Shown: piece after piece, positions 35,164 through 44,583 of the stretch | Position numbering within the stretch: the first letter of the stretch is position 1 | Layout: the number at the start of each line of letters is the position of its first letter | Assembly: GCF_000785435.2 (NCBI RefSeq) | Contig: NZ_JTDB02000016.1 | Span: forward strand, 1 to 64,000 | Reading direction: 5' to 3' | DNA: 64,000 bases | Source: Paraburkholderia sacchari | GTDB lineage: Bacteria; Pseudomonadota; Gammaproteobacteria; Burkholderiales; Burkholderiaceae | Translations under genes and position numbers: made by a program | The notes under the pieces: generated by a model | Databases searched by the model: none | Told to the model about the DNA's origin: nothing | Seen by the model: only the letters and a program-made list of their open reading frames with translations

Positions 35164-36756
35164 GTGCTCTCTACCGCCAACATCACCATGCAATTCGGGC
35201 CGAAGCCCTTGTTCGAGAATATCTCGGTCAAATTCGGCGAAGGCAACCGCTATGGCCTGATCGGCGCTAACGGTTGCGGCAAGTCCACGTTCATGAAGAT
35301 CCTCGGCGGCGACCTCGAACAGAGCTCGGGCACCGTGATCCTCGAACCGAACGTGCGTCTGGGCAAGCTGCGCCAGGACCAGTTCGCCTACGAAGACGTG
35401 CGCGTGCTCGACGTCGTCATGATGGGCCACACGGAAATGTGGGCCGCGATGACCGAGCGCGACGCGATCTACGCGAACCCCGAAGCCACCGACGACGACT
35501 ACATGCACGCCGCCGAGCTCGAGGCGAAGTTTGCTGAGTACGACGGCTACACGGCCGAGGCGCGCGCGGGCGAACTGCTGCTCGGCATCGGCATCGGCAC
35601 GGAATTCCACAATGGCCCGATGAGCGGCGTGGCGCCGGGCTGGAAGCTGCGCGTGCTGCTCGCGCAGGCGCTGTTCTCGAAGCCGGACGTGCTGCTGCTC
35701 GACGAACCGACCAACAACCTCGACATCAACTCGATCCGATGGCTGGAAGATGTTCTGAACGAGTACAACTCGACGATGATCATCATCTCCCACGATCGAC
35801 ACTTCCTGAACCAGGTCTGCACGCACATGGCGGACATGGACTACGGCACGCTGAAGGTCTGGCCCGGCAACTACGACGACTACATGCTCGCTTCGGCGCA
35901 GGCGCGCGAGCGTCAGCAGGCCGCGAACCAGAAGGCGAAGGAGCGCGTGGCCGACCTGCAGGACTTCGTGCGCCGCTTCTCGGCGAACAAGTCGAAGGCG
36001 CGTCAGGCCACCAGCCGCCTGAAGATGATCGACAAGATCAAGATCGAGGAATTCAAGCCGTCTTCGCGCCAGAACCCGTTCATCCGCTTCGAGTTCGAGA
36101 AGAAGCTGCATAACATCGTGGTGGTCGCGGAAGAAATCACGAAGACCTATGAACGCAAGATCTTCAACAAATTCAGCATCAGCGTGCAGCCGGGCGAGCG
36201 CATCGCGATCATCGGCGAAAACGGCGCGGGCAAGACCACGCTGCTGCGCTCGCTGCTCGGCAATCTTGCTGTCGACAACGGCACGGTGAAGTGGGCCGAA
36301 AACGCGAACATCGGCTACATGCCGCAGGACACGTACGAAGAGTTTCCGGACGACGTCACGCTGATGGACTGGATCGACCAGTACCGCCAGGAAGGCGACG
36401 ACGAGCAATCGGTGCGCGGCACGCTGGGCCGTCTGCTCTTCAACGCCGACGACATCCGCAAGTCGGTGAAGGTGTTGTCGGGCGGGGAGAAGGGCCGCAT
36501 GATCTGGGGCAAGCTGATGCTCGGCCGCCACAACGTACTGCTCATGGACGAGCCCACCAACCACATGGACATGGAGTCGATCGAGTCGCTGCAGATCGCG
36601 CTCGAGAAGTTCGAAGGCACGCTCATTTTCGTGTCGCACGACCGTGAGTTCGTGAATGGTCTGGCCAACCGCATCATCGAGGTGAAGACCGATGGCAAGA
36701 TCAACGACTACAGCGGCAACTACGAGGACTTCCTCGCAAGCCAGGGGCTGCACTAA
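35164..36756 (+). CDS. ybiT: ABC-F family ATPase (YbiT-like)
   Basis: A 530-residue soluble protein with two ABC ATPase domains and no membrane segment. The first domain has GANGCGKST and the YbiT-typical VAPGWKLRVLLAQAL signature, with Walker B LLLLDEPTNNLDI. A linker rich in charged residues (about 240-310) resembles the ribosome-interacting P-site tRNA motif region. The second has GENGAGKTT, LSGGEKGRM and LLMDEPTNHMDM. ABC-F proteins act on ribosomes. The GTG at 35164 is the only start consistent with the family N-terminus MLSTANITMQFG. Confidence 0.93.
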   Translation: MLSTANITMQFGPKPLFENISVKFGEGNRYGLIGANGCGKSTFMKILGGDLEQSSGTVILEPNVRLGKLRQDQFAYEDVRVLDVVMMGHTEMWAAMTERDAIYANPEATDDDYMHAAELEAKFAEYDGYTAEARAGELLLGIGIGTEFHNGPMSGVAPGWKLRVLLAQALFSKPDVLLLDEPTNNLDINSIRWLEDVLNEYNSTMIIISHDRHFLNQVCTHMADMDYGTLKVWPGNYDDYMLASAQARERQQAANQKAKERVADLQDFVRRFSANKSKARQATSRLKMIDKIKIEEFKPSSRQNPFIRFEFEKKLHNIVVVAEEITKTYERKIFNKFSISVQPGERIAIIGENGAGKTTLLRSLLGNLAVDNGTVKWAENANIGYMPQDTYEEFPDDVTLMDWIDQYRQEGDDEQSVRGTLGRLLFNADDIRKSVKVLSGGEKGRMIWGKLMLGRHNVLLMDEPTNHMDMESIESLQIALEKFEGTLIFVSHDREFVNGLANRIIEVKTDGKINDYSGNYEDFLASQGLH

Positions 36757-36784
36757 GCGCTGGTCTAGCGGGCAGGGCAGGTAA

Positions 36785-36827
36785 CAAAACAAATCGGGCG
36801 GCGCGAATGCGTCGCCCGATTTGTTTC
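36785..36827. terminator. Bidirectional terminator after ybiT
   Basis: AAACAAATCGGGCG and CGCCCGATTTGTTT form a long stem with a small internal loop, flanked by A and T runs. Confidence 0.85.
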
Positions 36828-36958
36828 TGGCGCGGCACAACTGCCCGAACGCATGAAGGCTCGACCTTACGTTTGCGTCAACCACGCTAGAATGCACTGT
36901 TCCTGCGGTGCAAGCCGCGACGAGATCGCAAACGAACACGGAGTCAGGAGAGACGCGC

Positions 36959-38392
36959 ATGCACAACTACGACCAGCTCTACATCAACGGCCACTGGGTC
37001 GTGCCGCACGGCAAGGGCACGATCGACGTGTTCGACTCGGGTACCGAGGCCGTCATGGGCCGCATCCCCGAAGGCAACGAAGCCGATGCCGAAGCGGGCA
37101 TTGCCGCCGCGCGCGCCGCGTTCGACAAATGGGCCGCAACGAGCCCGCAAGAACGTGGCGCTTACCTTCAGAAAATCGCCGAGAACCTCAAGGCCCGCAC
37201 CGATGAGCTCGCGCGACTGATCGCGGGCGAAGTCGGCATGCCGCTGAAACTCGCGCGCGCGATTCAGGTGGGTGGCCCCGTCTACAACTGGGGCGCTTAT
37301 GCGAAGCTCGCAAGCGAGTTCCAGTACGAGGAGCGCGTGGGCAATTCGCTCGTCGTGCGCGAGCCGGTGGGCGTGGTGGCGGCCATCACGCCGTGGAACT
37401 ATCCGCTCAATCAGATCACGCTCAAGGTAGCCGCCGCGCTTGCCGCGGGCTGCACCGTCGTGCTCAAGCCGTCCGAGGTCGCGCCGCTTAACGCGTTCGT
37501 GCTCGCCGAAGCCATTCACGAGGCCGGCCTGCCCGCTGGCGTCTTCAATCTCGTGACCGGCTACGGGCCGGTGGTCGGCGAACTGCTCGCGCGCCATCCT
37601 CAGGTCGACATGGTCTCGTTCACGGGCTCTACGCGCGCGGGCAAGCGCGTCTCGGAAGTGGCCGCGGCCACCGTCAAACGCGTCGCGCTGGAGCTGGGCG
37701 GCAAGTCGGCCTCGGTCGTGCTGGACGACGCCGATTTCGCCGCGGCCGTGAAGGGCACCGTGGGCGCCTGCTTCCTGAACTCGGGTCAAACCTGTTCGGC
37801 GCACACCCGCATGATCGTGCCCGAGGCCCGATACGAAGAAGCGCGCGCGCTCGCGAAGGAGGCCGTCGAAGCCTATACGGTGGGCGATCCTCGCGACGAG
37901 AAAGCGAAGCTTGGACCGCTTGCCTCGAAGGTGCAGCAAGAGCGCGTGCAGCAGTACATCGAGCGCGGCATCGCAGACGGCGCCGAACTCGTGACGGGCG
38001 GCGCGGGCATGCCCGAGGGCGTGACGAAGGGCTTCTTCGTGAAGCCGACCGTGTTTGGCCGCGTGCCGCGCGATGCCGCGATTGCGCAGGAAGAAATCTT
38101 CGGCCCGGTGCTCACGATTCTCACGGCAAAAGACGAGGACGACGCTGTCGCCATCGCCAACGACTCGCTCTATGGCTTGGGCGGCGCAGTGTGGGCCGGC
38201 AGCGACGAGCGCGCGGCGCGCGTGGCGCGACGTATCCGCACGGGGCAGATTGACATTAATGGCGGCACGTGGAACATGGCCGCGCCGTTCGGCGGTTTCA
38301 AGCAGTCAGGCCATGGCCGCGAGAACGGCGTATATGGTCTCGAGGAGTACCTCGAGTACAAGTCGATGCAGTTCAAGGTGCCAAAACCTTGA
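36959..38392 (+). CDS. NAD-dependent aldehyde dehydrogenase
   Basis: A 477-residue ALDH superfamily enzyme. Visible are the NAD-binding ITPWNYPLNQITLKVAAALAAGCTVVLKPSE, the FTGSTRAGKRV loop, LELGGKSASVV with the catalytic Glu, and FLNSGQTCSAHTRM with the nucleophile Cys. It resembles broad-range or betaine-aldehyde-type dehydrogenases; the substrate cannot be deduced. ATG 36959 has AGGAG 10 nt upstream. It is transcribed alone and followed by a hairpin. Confidence 0.9.
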   Translation: MHNYDQLYINGHWVVPHGKGTIDVFDSGTEAVMGRIPEGNEADAEAGIAAARAAFDKWAATSPQERGAYLQKIAENLKARTDELARLIAGEVGMPLKLARAIQVGGPVYNWGAYAKLASEFQYEERVGNSLVVREPVGVVAAITPWNYPLNQITLKVAAALAAGCTVVLKPSEVAPLNAFVLAEAIHEAGLPAGVFNLVTGYGPVVGELLARHPQVDMVSFTGSTRAGKRVSEVAAATVKRVALELGGKSASVVLDDADFAAAVKGTVGACFLNSGQTCSAHTRMIVPEARYEEARALAKEAVEAYTVGDPRDEKAKLGPLASKVQQERVQQYIERGIADGAELVTGGAGMPEGVTKGFFVKPTVFGRVPRDAAIAQEEIFGPVLTILTAKDEDDAVAIANDSLYGLGGAVWAGSDERAARVARRIRTGQIDINGGTWNMAAPFGGFKQSGHGRENGVYGLEEYLEYKSMQFKVPKP

Positions 38393-38451
38393 TCTAATGA
38401 CGTTTTCGCGCCTTGCAAATGTTTTGGTGCGACGTTTTGATTTTTGTCAAA

Positions 38452-38486
38452 AACGCGGCGATCCTTGAGGCTCCCCGCGTTTTTTA
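38452..38486 (+). terminator. Probable terminator after the aldehyde dehydrogenase
   Basis: AACGCGG (38452-38458) pairs with CCGCGTT (38476-38482) over a 17-nt loop, followed by a T run. The loop is long, so confidence is moderate. Confidence 0.5.
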
Positions 38487-38563
38487 TTGATGTGCATCAA
38501 TAACGCATGTGGGCAGCGCGCGACCATTGACGTTTTGCCACCGACAACGCAAAGCGGTCCACC

Positions 38564-39754
38564 ATGTTTCCTAACTATTCTTTTGCGCCGCTCCATATTC
38601 GCGGCCGCCAACTGCTGCCCATCGTGCAAGGCGGCATGGGCGTCGGCGTCTCGGCGCACCGGCTCGCGGGCAGCGTCGCGCGCGAAGGCGCGCTCGGCAC
38701 TATCGCGAGCATCGACCTGCGCCATCATCACCCCGACCTCGTCGAGTTGTGCCGCGCCGACCCTCGGCACGCGACGCTCGAGCGTGCCAATCTCGTCGCG
38801 CTCGGCCGTGAAATCGCGGCTGCGCACAAGCTGGCGCAAGGCAACGGCATGATCGCCGTGAACGTGATGAAAGCGGTCAGTGCGCATGCCGACTACGTGC
38901 GCGCGGCCTGCGAGCATGGCGCCGACGCCATCGTCATGGGCGCGGGCTTGCCGCTCGATCTGCCGGATCTCACGCAGGGCGTGGACATCGCGCTCATCCC
39001 GATTCTTTCCGATGCGCGCGGCGTCTCGCTCGTGCTCAAAAAGTGGATCAAGAAAGGGCGTCTGCCCGACGCCATCGTGCTCGAACACCCCGCACACGCG
39101 GGCGGCCACCTCGGCGTGACCGACATCGCCGACATGGACAACGAGCGCTTCGGGTTCGAGCGCATTTTCGAAGAGCTCGACGGTGTTTATGCGTCGCTTG
39201 GCATCACGCGCCGCGACGTGCCGCTCATCGTGGCGGGCGGCGTCAATAGCCACGACGCCGTGCGCAAGTGGCTGGAGGCGGGCGCCAACGGCGTGCAGGT
39301 GGGCACGCCGTTCGCCGTGACCGAGGAGGGCGACGCGCATCCGAATTTCAAGCGCGTGCTCGCCGACGCCAAGCCCGAGGACATCGTCGAGTTCGTGAGC
39401 GTGACCGGCCTGCCTGCGCGCGCGGTGAAAACGCCGTGGCTCGATCGTTACCTGCGCAACGAGTCGCGCATCCGCATCAAGATCGGCTCGAAGAAGAATC
39501 CCTGCCCGACCGGGCTCGAATGCCTGTCGATCTGCGGCCTGCGCGACGGCATCGAAAAATTCGGCCACTTCTGCATCGACACCCGCCTGGCGGCGGCGTT
39601 GCGCGGCGATGTGGCCAATGGCCTGTTCTTCCGTGGTCGCGAAGCGTTGCCGTTTGGCAACGCCATTCGCAGCGTCAGGGACCTGCTGGAGCTGCTTTTG
39701 ACCGGAGTTGCGCGGCCTCCGGTCGCACAGCAGCCAGCATTGGCCATGAACTGA
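38564..39754 (+). CDS. Nitronate monooxygenase-like FMN enzyme (2-nitropropane dioxygenase family)
   Basis: A 396-residue TIM-barrel flavoprotein. PIVQGGMGVGVSAHRLAGSVAREGALGTIAS at the N-terminus, EHPAHAGGHLGV with the catalytic His, and VAGGVNSHDAVRKWLEAGANGVQVGT for FMN phosphate binding match the NMO/FabK family. A C-terminal cysteine-rich segment (NPCPTGLECLSICGLRDG) is unusual for classic NMO and may bind metal or form disulfides. Substrate unknown. ATG 38564. Confidence 0.82.
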   Translation: MFPNYSFAPLHIRGRQLLPIVQGGMGVGVSAHRLAGSVAREGALGTIASIDLRHHHPDLVELCRADPRHATLERANLVALGREIAAAHKLAQGNGMIAVNVMKAVSAHADYVRAACEHGADAIVMGAGLPLDLPDLTQGVDIALIPILSDARGVSLVLKKWIKKGRLPDAIVLEHPAHAGGHLGVTDIADMDNERFGFERIFEELDGVYASLGITRRDVPLIVAGGVNSHDAVRKWLEAGANGVQVGTPFAVTEEGDAHPNFKRVLADAKPEDIVEFVSVTGLPARAVKTPWLDRYLRNESRIRIKIGSKKNPCPTGLECLSICGLRDGIEKFGHFCIDTRLAAALRGDVANGLFFRGREALPFGNAIRSVRDLLELLLTGVARPPVAQQPALAMN

Positions 39755-39781
39755 CAGCTGTCAATTTCGTGATGGGATCCC

Positions 39782-39800
39782 CCGCAGAGAATCTCTGCGG
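39782..39800. promoter_or_regulatory. Hairpin CCGCAGAG-N3-CTCTGCGG upstream of ompW
   Basis: An exact 8-bp stem with a 3-nt loop and no U-tract, 39 bp before the ompW start. It may be a regulatory site or an mRNA 5' structure. Confidence 0.35.
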
Positions 39801-39838
39801 ACCTGCGAATCTACGCGGGCACAAAAGGGGTAATCATC

Positions 39839-40483
39839 ATGAAGAGGCAATTGAAAACCATCGCGGCCGCTACGGCATTGGCACTGGGCGCCGCGTTCGC
39901 CGTATCGGCTGCTCACGCCGCCGATGCGCCCGCCACGGGCATCTACGCGGGTGACTGGCTCGTGCGGCTGCGCGCGATCGCCATCACGCCGCAGGTGAGT
40001 TCGAGCGGCGCGCTCAATACGCTCAAGGCCGGCGTCAACAACGCGATCGTTCCCGAGCTCGACTTCACCTACATGGTGACGAACAACATCGGCGCCGAAC
40101 TCATTCTCGGCACGTCGCGCAACCAGGTCACGTCCAGCCTCGGCGCGCTGGGTGGCGTCGGTGTGCTGCCGCCCACGCTGCTGCTGCAGTATCACTTCAA
40201 CAATGCAGGGGTATTCCGGCCATACGTGGGCGCCGGCATCAACTACACGCTGTTCTACAACAACGGGCTGCACGCGGGCGGCCAGCCCGTGTCGATCGAC
40301 AACCATAGCTTCGGCCCGGCGCTGCAGTTCGGCGTCGACTACCAGGTCGCGAAAAACGTGTTCGTGAACGCGGACGTCAAGAAGATCTGGATGCGTACCG
40401 GTGCGTCGCTCAATGGCTCGTCGCTCGGCACGCTCTATATCGACCCGATCGTGGTGGGCGTGGGTGTCGGCATGAAGTTCTGA
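39839..40483 (+). CDS. ompW: OmpW-family outer-membrane protein
   Basis: A 214-residue outer-membrane beta-barrel with a cleavable signal (MKRQLKTIAAATALALGAAF to AHA). It has the OmpW pattern of alternating hydrophobic strands, including WLVRLRAIAITP, PELDFTYMVTNNIGAELILG, LLLQYHFNNAGVFRPYVGAGINYTLF and a C-terminal Phe. OmpW forms a small barrel for hydrophobic molecules. The AGGGG site lies 9 nt before ATG 39839. Confidence 0.92.
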   Translation: MKRQLKTIAAATALALGAAFAVSAAHAADAPATGIYAGDWLVRLRAIAITPQVSSSGALNTLKAGVNNAIVPELDFTYMVTNNIGAELILGTSRNQVTSSLGALGGVGVLPPTLLLQYHFNNAGVFRPYVGAGINYTLFYNNGLHAGGQPVSIDNHSFGPALQFGVDYQVAKNVFVNADVKKIWMRTGASLNGSSLGTLYIDPIVVGVGVGMKF

Positions 40484-40512
40484 TCGCCGTCGCTCGATAT
40501 CGATACAAAAGC

Positions 40513-40539
40513 AACGCCGGTTCATCCGGCGTTTTTTTC
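40513..40539 (+). terminator. Rho-independent terminator after ompW
   Basis: AACGCCGG (40513-40520), TTCAT loop, CCGGCGTT (40526-40533) and a T7 tract. Confidence 0.85.
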
Positions 40540-40558
40540 GTGTTGTGGGCCGCTGGGC

Positions 40559-40762
40559 TTAGGCGCGGCTCTTCTGGAAGCGCATGGCGGTGCCTTCGCG
40601 CTCGATGCGCGTCCAGACGGCGCGCTTTTCCTCGTCGGTCAGAAACACCCAGTTCGAGACTTCCGACGCAGTGCGGCCGCAGCCTTTGCAGATTTCGTCG
40701 AACAGCGTCGAGCACACGCCGATACAGGGACTGTCGGGAAGGTCGTGGAGATTGGAGGCCAT
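40559..40762 (-). CDS. DUF1289 protein
   Basis: A 67-residue protein with the DUF1289 cysteine pattern SPCIGVCSTLFDEICKGCGRT followed by WVFLTDEEKRAVWTRI. The four cysteines may bind metal; function unknown. ATG 40762 was preferred over GTG 40792 because the family starts near MASNLHDLPDSPC. It is convergent with ompW. Confidence 0.88.
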   Translation of the reverse strand: MASNLHDLPDSPCIGVCSTLFDEICKGCGRTASEVSNWVFLTDEEKRAVWTRIEREGTAMRFQKSRA

Positions 40763-41243
40763 CGATATGTCTTGGGGCAGGATGACCGGCACGCGGACAT
40801 GCGCACCGGCTTTGCGGAAAACCCCGCTATGTTAATCGATTCGCGGGCGCCGCCTGCTTAGCCCATTTGGCTGAGGGGGCGATGGCCTCGTGGCGAGAGG
40901 CGTCGCGCGAATGTTGCGCGGGCCGTTTTTTTGGTGGACAGGGGCCGATAAACGGCTAAAATTGCGCGCGATTTACTGTCAGTGGCGCCCATCCGGGGGC
41001 GTGCGCGGGTTGCGGCCGGCCTGGCTGCACGACAGGTCCTGTTCCGTTTGTGCGACAGGCCGGCGCGCTTTCTTTGTCCCCCGGCAGGTTTGATGGTAGG
41101 TTCGATGAATTATTCAGGCGGGCCGCCGCCGGGCTGAACACCGGCAGGGACAAGCAGCACGCAAGCTAACAGGCAGATTAACAACCAGGCTATCAATCGG
41201 GTTGTTGTTCGGCCATCAATCGGGCTATCAATCGGAGAACGGG
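40763..41243. other. Leader and promoter region of the pot operon, no gene
   Basis: 481 bp without a convincing gene. A promoter is predicted at 40935-40962. The last 60 bp before potF contain three direct copies of an ATCAATCGG motif (within 41191-41236). Confidence 0.4.
40935..40962 (+). promoter_or_regulatory. Predicted sigma-70 promoter for potFGHI
   Basis: TGGACA (40935-40940) and TAAAAT (40957-40962) each match consensus at five of six positions and are 16 bp apart. It would give an unusually long leader of about 275 nt before potF. Confidence 0.5.
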
Positions 41244-42344
41244 ATGAAGAAACGGGTTTTGGCGAAACTGGCTGTACTCGCGCTGTGTGCGGCGCCGTGG
41301 GTGACGTCGGTGGCGAAAGATACGCAACTGAACGTGTATAACTGGTCCGATTACATCGCTAAAGACACGATTCCGAACTTCACGAAGCAGACCGGCGTTC
41401 AGGTCAAGTACGACAACTACGATAGCGACGATACGCTCCAGGCCAAGCTGCTCGCAGGCAATTCGGGCTACGACATTGTGGTGCCGACCAGCAACTATGC
41501 GGGCAAGCAGATCGCCGCCGGCATCTTCTCGCCGCTCGACAAGTCGAAGATTCCCAACCTCAAGTATCTCGATCCGCAATTGATGGCGCTGGTAGCCGGC
41601 GCGGATCCGGGCAACAAGTATGCGGTGCCCTGGGCCTACGGCACCACGGGTCTGGCCTATAACGTCACGAAGGCGCAGCAGCTTCTCGGCAAGAACGTGC
41701 CGCTCGACAACTGGGACAACCTCTTCAAGCCCGAGAACATCTCGAAGCTGAAGGCTTGCGGCGTGTCCGTGCTCGATGCGCCGGACCAGATGTTCGCGGC
41801 CGCGCTGCACTACATCGGCAAGGACCCGCTCTCGACGAATCCGGACGACTATCGCGCCGCGCTGGCGATGATGAAGAAGATTCGCCCGTACATCACGCAA
41901 TTCAGCTCGTCGGGCTACATCAATGACCTCGTGGGCGGTGACGTCTGCTTTGCTTACGGTTATTCGGGCGACGTCGTGATCGCCAAGCACCGCGCGCTCG
42001 ACGCCAAGAAGCCGTACAAGGTCGAGTACTACATTCCGAAGGGCGGCGCGCCGATCTGGTTCGACGTGATGACCATCCCGAAGGACGCGCAGCACAAGGA
42101 AGCCGCTCACGAGTGGATCAACTACATCGAGACGCCGCAGGTTCACGCGGCCATCACGAATGCGGTCTACTACCCGAGCGCGAACGCCGAGGCACGCAAG
42201 TACGTGAACAAGGACATCGCCAGCGACCCGGCCGTGTATCCCCCGGCGGAAGTCCTGAAGACGCTGTTCCTGCTCAAGCCGCTGCCGCCGGAGATCCAGC
42301 GCCTGCAGACGCGACTGTGGACCGAGTTCAAGTCGGGACGCTGA
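41244..42344 (+). CDS. potF: Putrescine-binding periplasmic protein
   Basis: A 366-residue extracytoplasmic binding protein. A signal peptide (MKKRVLAKLAVLALCAAPWV) precedes LNVYNWSDYIAKDTIPNFTKQTGVQVKYDNYDS, the PotF/PotD hallmark, and the ligand region GYDIVVPTSNYAGKQIAAG. It delivers polyamine, probably putrescine, to PotGHI. CGGAGAACGGG precedes ATG 41244. A hairpin separates it from potG. Confidence 0.93.
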   Translation: MKKRVLAKLAVLALCAAPWVTSVAKDTQLNVYNWSDYIAKDTIPNFTKQTGVQVKYDNYDSDDTLQAKLLAGNSGYDIVVPTSNYAGKQIAAGIFSPLDKSKIPNLKYLDPQLMALVAGADPGNKYAVPWAYGTTGLAYNVTKAQQLLGKNVPLDNWDNLFKPENISKLKACGVSVLDAPDQMFAAALHYIGKDPLSTNPDDYRAALAMMKKIRPYITQFSSSGYINDLVGGDVCFAYGYSGDVVIAKHRALDAKKPYKVEYYIPKGGAPIWFDVMTIPKDAQHKEAAHEWINYIETPQVHAAITNAVYYPSANAEARKYVNKDIASDPAVYPPAEVLKTLFLLKPLPPEIQRLQTRLWTEFKSGR

Positions 42345-42410
42345 TGCACTGGCGCGCCGTTGACAGACCGCGTTGGCGGTGCGCGTAGCGTCTTCCGATC
42401 GTATTACCCG

Positions 42411-42439
42411 AGCCCTCGGCATGATGCCGGGGGCTTTGT
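42411..42439 (+). terminator. Intra-operon hairpin between potF and potG
   Basis: AGCCC-T-CGGCA (42412-42422) pairs with TGCCG-G-GGGCT (42426-42436), then TTTGTT. It is likely a partial terminator or mRNA-stabilising stem that raises binding-protein level over the transporter subunits. Confidence 0.65.
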
Positions 42440-42490
42440 TCGTCAACCCCGTCCAGCATCAAGGCAGAACCAGGCAGGGCAGAGAGAATC

Positions 42491-43651
42491 ATGAGTGACC
42501 AGTCGAGCGTGCCGGCAGCCCCCGGCGTGCTGCCTTCGGGCATCGCCACGGCCGATAGCGCCGCGGATAACTTCGTGCAGGTCGTCGACGTCGTCAAGAA
42601 GTTCGGCGAAACGACGGCCGTCAAGGGTGTCAACCTGTCGGTGAAGAAGGGCGAACTGTTCGCGCTGCTCGGCAGCTCGGGCTGCGGCAAGTCCACCTTG
42701 CTGCGCATGCTTGCCGGTCTGGAAACAGTGACCTCGGGCAAGATCCTGATCGACGGCGAGGATCTCGCGATGCTGCCGCCGTACCGTCGTCCGGTCAACA
42801 TGATGTTCCAGTCGTATGCGCTCTTTCCGCATATGACCGTGGAGTCGAATGTCGGCTTCGGGCTGCGCCAGGAAGGCGTGAAGAAGGCCGAACTCAAGGA
42901 CCGCGTGGCCGCCGCGCTCGAACTCGTGCAGATGTCACGTTTTGCCAAGCGCAAGCCCCATCAGCTCTCTGGCGGCCAGCAGCAGCGCGTGGCGCTCGCG
43001 CGTTCCCTTGTCAAGCGCCCCAAGCTACTGCTGCTCGACGAGCCGATGTCGGCGCTCGACAAGCAGATTCGCCAGCGCACGCAGATCGAACTCGTCAACA
43101 TTCTCGAGAACGTGGGCGTCACCTGCATCATGGTCACGCACGACCAGGAAGAGGCGATGACGATGGCCGACCGTCTCGCGGTCATGAGCGAAGGCCAGAT
43201 CGTGCAGCTTGGCGCGCCCAATGAAGTCTACGAGTTTCCGAACAGCCGTTTCTCGGCGGAATTCATCGGCTCGACCAATCTGTTCGAGGGCAACGTCGTC
43301 GAGGACGAACCCGATCACGTATTCGTCGAGTCGCCGGACCTGCCGGTACGCCTCTACGTGAGCCACGGCATCACCGGCCCGCTCGGCATGCCCGTAACGA
43401 TCTCGGTGCGGCCCGAGCGCATCGCGCTCACGCGCAAGCCGCCCGAGGGCGCGTTCAACTGGGGCAAGGGCGTCGTCAAGAACGTCGCGTACATGGGCGG
43501 CTACTCGCTTTATCACGTCCAGCTCGAATCGGGCAAGACGGTGATCGCGAACATGTCGAGCCTTGCGCTCTCCGAGATCGACTCGCCCACCTGGGAAGAC
43601 GAGGTCTATGTGCGCTGGGGCGCATCGGCCGGGGTGGTGCTGACGTCATGA
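42491..43651 (+). CDS. potG: Putrescine ABC importer, ATP-binding subunit
   Basis: A 386-residue ATPase: Walker A GSSGCGKST, signature LSGGQQQRVALARSL, Walker B LLLLDEPMSALD, H-loop MVTHDQEEAM, and a C-terminal TOBE domain. A Ser/Pro/Ala-rich N-terminal extension of about 28 residues precedes the ABC core (FVQVVDVVKKFGE). It powers PotHI. Its stop overlaps potH by 4 nt (ATGA). Confidence 0.93.
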   Translation: MSDQSSVPAAPGVLPSGIATADSAADNFVQVVDVVKKFGETTAVKGVNLSVKKGELFALLGSSGCGKSTLLRMLAGLETVTSGKILIDGEDLAMLPPYRRPVNMMFQSYALFPHMTVESNVGFGLRQEGVKKAELKDRVAAALELVQMSRFAKRKPHQLSGGQQQRVALARSLVKRPKLLLLDEPMSALDKQIRQRTQIELVNILENVGVTCIMVTHDQEEAMTMADRLAVMSEGQIVQLGAPNEVYEFPNSRFSAEFIGSTNLFEGNVVEDEPDHVFVESPDLPVRLYVSHGITGPLGMPVTISVRPERIALTRKPPEGAFNWGKGVVKNVAYMGGYSLYHVQLESGKTVIANMSSLALSEIDSPTWEDEVYVRWGASAGVVLTS

Positions 43652-44583
43652 GCGCGCTGAGCTTCAAGAATCTGCTGCACTGGCCGGCGAAGCGTTTCAA
43701 CCTGACCGGCCGCACCGCCGTCGTGGCGGGCCCGTTCTTCTGGCTGCTGCTGTTCTTCCTCGTGCCGTTCGTGCTGGTGGTGAAGATCAGCTTCGCCGAC
43801 CAGCAACTCGGCATCCCGCCATACACGGAGCTCACGTCGTACGCGGATGGCGTCTGGCACATCGCGCTCGATCTCTCGCACTACGCATTCCTGCTTCAGG
43901 ACAGCCTGTATTTCGCGACCTACGTGAATTCGGTTGTGGTGGCGGCCATCTCGACGCTGCTGTGTCTGTTGATCGGCTATCCGATGGCGTACTACATCGC
44001 GCGCTCGAATCCGGCCACGCGCAACGTTCTCATGATGGCGGTGATGCTGCCGTTCTGGACGTCGTTTCTGATTCGCGTGTACGCGTGGATCGGCATCCTG
44101 AAGAATAATGGACTGCTGAACAATTTTTTGATGTCGCTCGGCATCATCCATTCGCCCATCGAGCTCTATCACACGAACACGGCGGTCTATATCGGCATGG
44201 TGTATTCGTATCTGCCGTTTCTCGTGATGCCGCTTTATGCGCACCTCGTGAAGATGGATCTCACGCTGCTGGAGGCCGCCTATGACCTTGGCGCGAAACC
44301 GTGGCGCGCGTTCGTGGAGATCACGCTGCCGCTCTCGAAGAACGGCATTATTGCGGGGTGCCTGCTGGTGTTTATTCCGGCGGTGGGCGAGTACGTGATT
44401 CCCGAACTGCTCGGCGGCGCGAACACGCTGATGATTGGCCGCGTCATGTGGAACGAGTTCTTCGACAATGCAGACTGGCCGATGGCCTCCGCCGTGACCT
44501 GCGCAATGGTCCTGCTGCTGCTCGTGCCGATGGCGCTGTTCCAGCACTTCCAGGCGAAGGAACTGGAGGGCCGCGGCAAATGA
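43648..44583 (+). CDS. potH: Putrescine ABC importer, permease PotH
   Basis: A 311-residue permease with six predicted helices and the EAA loop (LLEAAYDLGAKPWRAFVEITLPLSKNGIIAG) that docks on PotG. It has the N-terminal RTAVVAGPFFWLLLFFLVPFVLVVKISFA helix typical of PotB/PotH. Start overlaps potG and end overlaps potI, both by 4 nt. Confidence 0.93.
   Translation: MSALSFKNLLHWPAKRFNLTGRTAVVAGPFFWLLLFFLVPFVLVVKISFADQQLGIPPYTELTSYADGVWHIALDLSHYAFLLQDSLYFATYVNSVVVAAISTLLCLLIGYPMAYYIARSNPATRNVLMMAVMLPFWTSFLIRVYAWIGILKNNGLLNNFLMSLGIIHSPIELYHTNTAVYIGMVYSYLPFLVMPLYAHLVKMDLTLLEAAYDLGAKPWRAFVEITLPLSKNGIIAGCLLVFIPAVGEYVIPELLGGANTLMIGRVMWNEFFDNADWPMASAVTCAMVLLLLVPMALFQHFQAKELEGRGK

Noticed and set aside
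33901..36966. Very long minus-strand frame across the reductase and ybiT genes
   Set aside because: It is antisense to two well-supported genes and is low-complexity Arg/Val/His-rich.
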